Source: Muribaculaceae bacterium
GTDB lineage: Bacteria > Bacteroidota > Bacteroidia > Bacteroidales > Muribaculaceae
DNA: 12,386 bases
Assembly: GCA_024400895.1 (NCBI GenBank)
Contig: JAKSMA010000047.1
Location: forward strand, 1 to 12,386
Reading direction: 5' to 3'
Shown: piece after piece, positions 7,634 through 12,386 of the stretch
Layout of the letters: the number at the start of each line of letters is the position of its first letter
Position numbering within the stretch: the stretch's first letter is position 1
Notes under the pieces: model-generated
What the model was told of the DNA's origin: nothing
The model's database searches: none
Seen by the model: the letters and a program-made list of their open reading frames with translations, nothing else
Position numbers and translations under genes: made by a program

Positions 7634-7664
7634 CAAAATAACAACAAATTTCTGTGCTTTTCAA
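7634..7664 (-). promoter_or_regulatory. Candidate Bacteroidetes-type promoter for the feo operon
   Basis: On the minus strand, TTG (7664-7662) is followed after 20 bases by TTATTTTG (7641-7634), one mismatch from the Bacteroidetes -7 consensus TAnnTTTG. The spacing agrees with the usual -33/-7 distance. It would give a leader of about 55-60 bases before the feoB ATG. A closer TATTTTTG lies just ahead of the ATG but leaves almost no leader. Confidence 0.4.
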
Positions 7665-7827
7665 TACCCATAAATTAGTAATTTCATGGGATTCGCTCAT
7701 TATTTGTTGCCACAAACTTTCTTTTCGCCACAAAATTACCCACAATTCCCTGCAACCGAGTTGCAAAAATGGGCTACATCTGGATGTTCCGGGATTTCAG
7801 GCTTGGACCAAGGCCTGTCACATTAAT

Positions 7828-7862
7828 AAAAAAATCGGCTGCACCTGCTGGCGCAACCGATT
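7828..7862 (-). terminator. Intrinsic terminator of secDF
   Basis: On the minus strand a 13-bp stem (arms 7862-7850 and 7845-7833, with two G-U pairs) and a four-base loop precede a run of seven T residues (plus-strand A run 7828-7834). It lies about 50 bases past the secDF stop codon. Stem, loop and U tract all fit a rho-independent terminator. Short A/T runs on both sides would allow weaker activity on the plus strand. Confidence 0.92.
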
Positions 7863-7912
7863 TTCAGATTTATATCGAAGTCGTTTTATTATTTACTTAC
7901 TTCAGGTAGCTA

Positions 7913-10855
7913 TTATTTAGCAGCCTTCTTTTCGCCACGCTTGATGAGGGCGTAAGCGGTAGGAGCAGCCACGAAGAGTGAAGCGCAAGTACCGAAGATT
8001 ACACCGAGAATCATAGCGAAGTTGAATGCACGGATAGATTCACCACCGAAGATGAAGATTACCACGAGTACGAGCAATGTACTGATAGAAGTCATCATTG
8101 TACGGCTCAAAGTGCTATTCAATGCATTGTTGAAGGTGAGCTTCAAATCTTGTTTTGGGAAGAGCTTACGATATTCACGTACACGGTCGAATACAACCAC
8201 GGTATCGTTGATTTGATAACCGATTACGGTAAGGATTGCCGCAATGAAGGTTTGGTCAACTTCCATAGAGAATGGGAGCAAGCCGTGGAGAGTGAAGAAG
8301 CCGATTACCAAGAATGAAGTGAGAGCCACAGCGGTTACAGCACCGAGAGAGAATGCCCAGTTGCGGAAACGGAGCAAGATGTAGAGTGCCATAGCAACGA
8401 GTGACCAGAACACAGCCCAGAGAGCTTCACGAGTCATATCGTCGGCGATAGAAGGACCTACAGCGTCAACAGAAACGATACCGAGCTTGTTGGCGTCGCC
8501 TTCAGTACCCTTATCGTTGCTGAATTGGTCGATAGTCATATTGCCGAGTTCCGACTTGAGAGCCTTGAAGAGCTTGCCTTGGATTTCCTTATCAACTTCA
8601 GCAGTGTTTTCTTTAACCTTGTAGTTGGTAGAAACACGTACGGTTTGGTCGTTATCGATGGTGATAACTGAAGAAGTTGCATCACCGAATTCAGCCTTAA
8701 CCACCTTGTCGAGATCGTTAGCGCTTACAGCCTTGTCGAACTTAACGATGTAGTTGCGACCACCAGAGAAGTCGATACCGAGGCTCAATGGGCGAACGAA
8801 GAACATTGCAACGATGACAGCCACAGCTGCAGCTACTACAACAGAAGTCTTGCCACGCTTGCCAACGAAGTCGGCCTTAGTGTTTTGCAAGAAGTTCTTC
8901 ACCATGCTTGTAGTGAAGGTCATAGTACCGAAACCGAAGCGGTTCTTGTTCACGAAGTTTTCGAGCACGAGGCGTGTTACGAACACAGCGGTGAAGAATG
9001 AACAGCAGATACCAACGATGAGGGTGATAGCGAAGCCGTGTACTGGACCAGTACATTCAGCAGCCAAGATAGCACCAGTGATGATAGAAGTGAGGTTACC
9101 GTCGAAGATTGCAGAGAATGCATTCTTGTAACCGTCGGCAACAGCAGCCTTCAAGTTCTTACCGTTGCGAAGTTCTTCCTTACAACGTTCGAAGATAAGC
9201 ACGTTGGCATCCACAGCCATACCGAGGGTGAGCACGATACCGGCGATACCAGGAAGAGTGAGCACTGTTTGGAAAGATGCGAGCACACCAACGATGAAGA
9301 AGAGGTTGAGGAGCAAGCCAAGGTTAGCAATGTTACCAGCCTTAACACCATAAACCATCATCATCATCATCATCAAGAGAACGAGAGCGATAACGAATGA
9401 GATAACACCACTCTTAATTGATTCTTCACCAAGTGATGGACCAATCACGCGTTCGCTGATGATGTCAGGGCGAGCCACCATCTTACCAGACTTGAGCACG
9501 TTAGCCAAGTCGGTAGCTTCTTCTTGAGAGAAGTTACCAGTGATTTCAGTGTCGCCACCGTCGATTTGTTGATTTACATTTGGATAAGAGTAAACTACGT
9601 CGTCGAGAACAACTGCTACTTGACGGCCAATGTTAGCGCCAGTGAGGCGAGACCATTGACGAGCACCTTCGTCGTTCATCTTCATAGTTACTGCCATACC
9701 CTTGAGCTGTTCGAAACGAGTGTCGGCGTCAACAACCACGTCACCAGTCATAGATGGGCGGCCATTCACGGTCTTCAAAGCGATAAGAGCCACGAAGCCG
9801 TTTTCTTGAGCCTTCACGTCCCAGCAAAGCTTAAGGTCGTTGCGGATAACACCGTAGCGAGCAATTGCTGAATCGATGGCAGCTTTATCTTTTTCCTTAG
9901 CATAACCTACAACACAGCCGTTGCCAGTGATCTGGAGAGCCTTTGTGATGTCGAAGTCGGCATCTGCGACCTTCTTAGCTTCAGCCACCTTAGGTTCAGC
10001 TTCCTTCTTAGCAGAATCAGCTTTTTCGTCAGTCTTGGTAGAATCGTTAGCTTCAGCCTTAGGTTCTTCAACCTTCTTGCCAGAAGCGGCAGCCATGAAC
10101 TTTTGGAAGTCGCTTGCGATTTCGCTGTATTTGTAGGTTTGATAGAATTCGAGGTTAGCAGTTTGTTGGAGCATCTTCTTTACACGTTCGCGGTCCTTAA
10201 CGCCAGGGAGTTCGACGAGGATACGGTTGGTGTTAGGAAGTTCTTGGAAGTTAGGTTGAGTGATACCCATCTTTTCGATACGAGTAGCGAGCACGTTGAG
10301 AGTGTTCTTCACTTGTGCCTTAACTTCATCCTTCAGGATAGCTTCAACTTCGTTGTCAGAAACGTTAGGATTTTCCTTGATTTTTGACACCTTTTCACCG
10401 AAGATTGATTGCCAGTTGCTACCGCCATTGTTCTTGAAAGCTGCGCAGAATTCGTGAACAGGGTCAGAAGCGCCCTTAGATGCTTCAATCGCTTTTTTGA
10501 ACTTTTCAGTTTCGTTCTTGTCTGACAATTCAACGAGAATGTCGGGAACTGAGAGTTCGAGAGTAGCAGTCATACCACCCTTCAAGTCGAGGCCGAGACC
10601 AAGTTGCTTTTCGCGAACGTCTTGCAAAGTGTAATAGCCCAGCCAAACCTTCTCCTGTGAGAGAGAATCGATATAACCGTTGTAGGCATCGTTATACTTC
10701 TTGCTACTGTGGTCAACCTTGCCGCCTGCAGCCTTCATAGCCACTGCAACAGCTTCATTTTCGTAGTGATTAGCCACGAAAGTGAATGACATGTAGAACA
10801 AGCAAATCAATACCAAGAAACCGGTTATAAGCTTAATAAAACCTTTAGTTTGCAT
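7913..10855 (-). CDS. secDF: Protein translocase subunit SecDF (SecD-SecF fusion)
   Basis: This 980-residue inner-membrane protein uses ion gradients to help SecYEG complete protein export. The SecD half starts with a membrane segment (about 7-28), then GLGLDLKGG (86-94, D90), a large periplasmic region, and TM helices from about 482 with MAVDANVLIFER (546-557). The SecF half begins near 651, with LGIDFSGGRNYIV (692-704) and, in its membrane part, NDTVVVFDRVREY (883-895). The fused form is common in Bacteroidetes, and the length is normal for it. An acidic/Lys/Ala-rich, low-complexity insert lies at about 259-299 in the periplasmic region. A run of six Met residues (495-500) lies in a TM helix. 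A strong -7 box lies about 80 bases upstream and a terminator follows the stop, so the gene is probably transcribed alone. The C-terminus is short and basic (KRGEKKAAK). Confidence 0.97.
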   Translation of the reverse strand: MQTKGFIKLITGFLVLICLFYMSFTFVANHYENEAVAVAMKAAGGKVDHSSKKYNDAYNGYIDSLSQEKVWLGYYTLQDVREKQLGLGLDLKGGMTATLELSVPDILVELSDKNETEKFKKAIEASKGASDPVHEFCAAFKNNGGSNWQSIFGEKVSKIKENPNVSDNEVEAILKDEVKAQVKNTLNVLATRIEKMGITQPNFQELPNTNRILVELPGVKDRERVKKMLQQTANLEFYQTYKYSEIASDFQKFMAAASGKKVEEPKAEANDSTKTDEKADSAKKEAEPKVAEAKKVADADFDITKALQITGNGCVVGYAKEKDKAAIDSAIARYGVIRNDLKLCWDVKAQENGFVALIALKTVNGRPSMTGDVVVDADTRFEQLKGMAVTMKMNDEGARQWSRLTGANIGRQVAVVLDDVVYSYPNVNQQIDGGDTEITGNFSQEEATDLANVLKSGKMVARPDIISERVIGPSLGEESIKSGVISFVIALVLLMMMMMMVYGVKAGNIANLGLLLNLFFIVGVLASFQTVLTLPGIAGIVLTLGMAVDANVLIFERCKEELRNGKNLKAAVADGYKNAFSAIFDGNLTSIITGAILAAECTGPVHGFAITLIVGICCSFFTAVFVTRLVLENFVNKNRFGFGTMTFTTSMVKNFLQNTKADFVGKRGKTSVVVAAAVAVIVAMFFVRPLSLGIDFSGGRNYIVKFDKAVSANDLDKVVKAEFGDATSSVITIDNDQTVRVSTNYKVKENTAEVDKEIQGKLFKALKSELGNMTIDQFSNDKGTEGDANKLGIVSVDAVGPSIADDMTREALWAVFWSLVAMALYILLRFRNWAFSLGAVTAVALTSFLVIGFFTLHGLLPFSMEVDQTFIAAILTVIGYQINDTVVVFDRVREYRKLFPKQDLKLTFNNALNSTLSRTMMTSISTLLVLVVIFIFGGESIRAFNFAMILGVIFGTCASLFVAAPTAYALIKRGEKKAAK
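9356..9373 (-). repeat. (ATG)6 microsatellite inside secDF
   Basis: Six perfect CAT triplets on the plus strand encode Met495-Met500 in a SecD membrane helix. As the unit is three bases, slippage would change only the number of Met residues and keep the frame. Confidence 0.85.
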
Positions 10856-10904
10856 GTGTAAAATTTGTTATTATTTATTGTTGTTTTATATACACCAAAA
10901 AGCG

Positions 10905-10925
10905 CTCTCTTCCAACAAAAGAGAG
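10905..10925 (-). other. Hairpin near the 5' end of the secDF leader
   Basis: CTCTCTT (10905-10911) and AAGAGAG (10919-10925) form a perfect 7-bp stem with a seven-base loop. If transcription starts from the box at 10937-10944, the stem would begin only a few bases into the RNA. A stem at the extreme 5' end can protect an mRNA. On the minus strand it is followed by CGCTTTTTGG, so a weak attenuator is also conceivable. Confidence 0.5.
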
Positions 10926-10936
10926 TTTACAGACTG

Positions 10937-10944
10937 CAAATATA
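10937..10944 (-). promoter_or_regulatory. -7 promoter box for secDF
   Basis: The minus strand reads TATATTTG followed by C, an exact match to the Bacteroidetes primary sigma factor -7 element TAnnTTTG. It would give a leader of about 75 bases. The -33 element is weak: the nearest clear upstream TTG is 24 bases away, longer than the usual 19-21. Confidence 0.65.
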
Positions 10945-11331
10945 CAACAAAAACTTGAAGTTGAAAAACAATTTATAGGCGAAAATCATTTTTCTGTACA
11001 TTTCACGCCCTTTTTGTGCCTTTCTCGCTCATATATTCCGCATTCAAATAAAGGTAAACGAGTGAAGTTGGGCAGACGCGACGACCAGGAGGCTTGCATC
11101 GGCATATCTAACTCCATATTAATGGCTTCCATAACCACACCATCATTAGAACCAATGTGGTGTGTTTGCGAAAATTTGCCCAAACAAGTATTTACACACA
11201 ATTGTTAATCAACACTTTGCATAAGACCACATCAAAAGCCCCCCTCTGATTGCACATGAAATCATGGAGTCAAATTGCTCCATGATTGGAAAAATACCGC
11301 CAAAAGGCGTGAATTTCTCGGATTTTATTAC
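10945..11331. other. Divergent intergenic region between secDF and the GY-repeat gene
   Basis: The whole gene-free stretch is 10856-11520. This part contains a 7-bp inverted repeat (CACACCA 11136-11142, TGGTGTG 11158-11164), a perfect 10-bp one at 11260-11287, and a small CGCC-AAAA-GGCG hairpin at 11298-11309. Two frames of 64-71 codons around 10986-11208 overlap on opposite strands and lack signal peptides, domains or good leaders, so I do not call them. The region is long enough for a small RNA, but I cannot show one. Confidence 0.5.
11260..11287. repeat. Perfect 10-bp inverted repeat, possible operator
   Basis: AATCATGGAG (11260-11269) and CTCCATGATT (11278-11287) flank an eight-base spacer. 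There is no T run on either strand directly after it, so a terminator is unlikely. It lies about 45 bases upstream of the TATATTTG box at 11332-11339, a suitable place for an activator or other dimeric regulator. Confidence 0.5.
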
Positions 11332-11339
11332 TATATTTG
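11332..11339 (+). promoter_or_regulatory. -7 promoter box for the GY-repeat gene
   Basis: TATATTTG followed by C matches TAnnTTTG exactly and is the same octamer as the secDF box. It faces the plus-strand genes and would give a leader of about 175 bases. No TTG lies at the proper -33 distance, so activation by another factor is possible. Confidence 0.5.
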
Positions 11340-11369
11340 CCATGTCGTGATGTGATTTTTCTTGTTTGA

Positions 11370-11396
11370 TTTTTACAGCCCTAAGACAAGTAAAAA
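11370..11396 (+). other. Weak leader hairpin ahead of the GY-repeat gene
   Basis: TTTTTAC (11370-11376) and GTAAAAA (11390-11396) can form a 7-bp, AT-rich stem with a 13-base loop within the proposed long leader. It is weak and may be chance in AT-rich DNA. A 16-codon open frame (11404-11454) follows it, without evidence of translation. Confidence 0.25.
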
Positions 11397-11520
11397 CCCT
11401 GGCATGGCTAAAGAAATATTAGCAGGAATTGGGCATGAGGATCCTGAACTCTAATTTGTTTGGCATAAAGAATGAACAACCCTATGTTTTTCTGCTCTCA
11501 CCTTCTTAGAATTATCAACA

Positions 11521-11907
11521 ATGAAACTCATTACAATCATCCTGTCTCTTCTAATCGCTTTTAATGTTAAGGCGGTGGGAGTTGTTGCAGCTAGCCCAGG
11601 TGCAGCATTAGCTACTTCGACATCTACCGCAAAGAAGTCGTCGAGCAAGAACAAAACCACTTCAAAGAAGAGACAATCAAAGAAAGCAAAAAAATCCAAA
11701 CTCAGCGACAGCTACATGAAGGGATATGAGGAAGGATACGATGACGGCTTTAACAATGGAGCTGACTATGGAACTGCATATTCCGACGATTACTACCCCC
11801 TGCCCGGAAAACTTCGCGGAAAAGCACGACGAGAGTATCTTGAGGGATATAGAGAAGGTTATCACGACGGCTTCGCTGATGGCCGTGGTGACCGCGACGG
11901 GTATTAA
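11521..11907 (+). CDS. Small secreted protein with GYxxGYxDGF repeats, function unknown
   Basis: This is a 128-residue protein I cannot assign to a named family. Residues 1-18 (MKLITIILSLLIAFNVKA) form a signal peptide. A low-complexity Ser/Thr/Ala part follows, then a very basic Lys/Ser stretch (about 38-60). Two repeats come next: YMKGYEEGYDDGFNNG (65-80) and YLEGYREGYHDGFADG (106-121), with a Tyr/Asp-rich spacer (YSDDYYPLPG) between them. The regular Gly spacing (GxxxG) resembles Gly-ladder helix motifs such as the deca-GX3 type, and the acidic residues could bind metal, but both are inference. It probably acts in the periplasm or outside the cell. A same-strand gene begins 19 bases after its stop, so they may form an operon. 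The long leader with an exact -7 box supports real expression. Confidence 0.75.
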   Translation: MKLITIILSLLIAFNVKAVGVVAASPGAALATSTSTAKKSSSKNKTTSKKRQSKKAKKSKLSDSYMKGYEEGYDDGFNNGADYGTAYSDDYYPLPGKLRGKARREYLEGYREGYHDGFADGRGDRDGY

Positions 11908-11926
11908 CCCCCTATCAATAAATGGC

Positions 11927-12386
11927 ATGGAACAGTTGACAAAATACTTTGAGGTAGTGGCTGAGTTGCACAAGATGGGCTATGAACAGATTCGCATGAC
12001 CGAGTATGCCAGTCCTAATGGCACCGCCATGCGTTGCTGGATTACGGTTAAAAGCCGTTGTTGGAATATATTCGGTGGTTTTATAGAGGAAAAAGGACAT
12101 GATGACCCGCTCGCAATCGTTTCTCTTAATGGAGAATTTGCTTGGGACACGTCTGGCATGTCACCACACGCAATCGCCGAGGAGTTTATTCGTCGCTATC
12201 CTGCATTAGCAGAAGCAGGAAGAGGCCGCGATGCAGAATATGTTAAGTGGTTTTCTATGGCACTCAACGAGGCAAGACAAGGGTATTTCTTCAGTGCTCT
12301 CATGGAGTGGCGCAACTGGATGGTTGAGGGACAAATAGACCTCGGCAACGGGCATTATCTTCCTTTGCCTCCTCCCGGAACCTCTG
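11927..12386 (+). CDS. Hypothetical protein, 3' end outside the window
   Basis: The frame is open from the ATG at 11927 to the end of the window, giving 153 residues without a stop. It begins MEQLTKYFEVVAELHKMGYE and continues with a Cys/Trp-containing strand-like section (RCWITVKSRCWNIFGG) and an Asp/Glu-rich part. A helical stretch follows (AEEFIRRYPALAEAGRGRD), then EYVKWFSMALNEARQGYFFS and a Pro-rich end (LPLPPPG). No signal peptide or membrane segment is visible, so it is probably cytosolic. I do not recognise the family. An ATG five bases earlier (11922) meets a stop after five codons, so 11927 is the usable start. It lies 19 bases after the GY-repeat gene on the same strand, though a cytosolic product beside a secreted one does not suggest a joint role. 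Confidence 0.75.
   Translation, partial: MEQLTKYFEVVAELHKMGYEQIRMTEYASPNGTAMRCWITVKSRCWNIFGGFIEEKGHDDPLAIVSLNGEFAWDTSGMSPHAIAEEFIRRYPALAEAGRGRDAEYVKWFSMALNEARQGYFFSALMEWRNWMVEGQIDLGNGHYLPLPPPGTS

Larger units (their letters stand above)
7574..7912. other. Intergenic region between feoB and secDF
   Basis: These 339 bases hold the secDF terminator (7828-7862) and a candidate feoB promoter (7634-7664). The remainder, about 7665-7820, is AT-rich. It includes GCCACAAA twice (near 7710 and 7730) but no open frame with family features. A plus-strand frame of 88 codons at 7654-7920 runs through the terminator stem and looks spurious. Confidence 0.6.

Noticed and set aside
10986..11208. Two opposing frames of 64 and 71 codons in the secDF upstream region
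   Set aside because: They overlap each other on opposite strands and lack signal peptide, repeats or domain features. No convincing start region is visible.
11404..11454. A 16-codon frame (MAKEILAGIGHEDPEL) in the leader of the GY-repeat gene
   Set aside because: It could be a leader peptide, but it has no ribosome-binding signal, no run of a single amino acid and no alternative hairpins to support attenuation.

Overview
The window looks chromosomal and comes from a member of the Bacteroidales, most likely the Prevotellaceae or a neighbouring family. Supporting signs are a fused SecDF, a fused FeoA-FeoB, secreted proteases ending in dockerin-like repeats, exact TAnnTTTG (-7 type) promoter boxes, and no strong Shine-Dalgarno sequences. 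The genus cannot be fixed from this sequence alone. I see no integrase, transposase, tRNA, rRNA or CRISPR array.

Layout: five genes lie on the minus strand and two on the plus strand at the right end. Positions 1-118 hold a strong intrinsic terminator for the first protease gene. Positions 119-4681 hold two tandem paralogous M6-family secreted metalloproteases. Each has a signal peptide, propeptide, HEFSH catalytic domain, C-terminal beta-type region and a pair of dockerin-like calcium repeats. Their upstream regions share a conserved box, and the 5' region of the left-hand copy carries an additional inverted-repeat segment. Positions 4682-5063 are non-coding, with a 14-bp direct repeat near the protease start and a roughly 33-bp tandem repeat further right. 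Positions 5064-7573 are a ferrous-iron uptake operon: a FeoA-FeoB fusion followed, with a one-base stop/start overlap, by a 50-codon Cys-rich membrane protein. Positions 7913-10855 encode SecDF, with a clear terminator downstream and a good promoter upstream. Positions 10856-11520 are a 665-base divergent intergenic region. The plus-strand genes are a small secreted protein with GYxxGYxDGF repeats and an unrecognised protein cut by the window end.

How the genes relate: SecDF assists Sec export at the inner membrane and would support secretion of the two proteases and the small GY-repeat protein. FeoAB is an independent iron-uptake unit. The two proteases look like a duplicated pair, probably degrading proteins outside the cell or at its surface. 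Nothing here amounts to a convincing new multi-gene system. The least explained parts are the regulatory architecture around the protease pair, the GY-repeat protein with its unknown partner, and the intergenic repeats.
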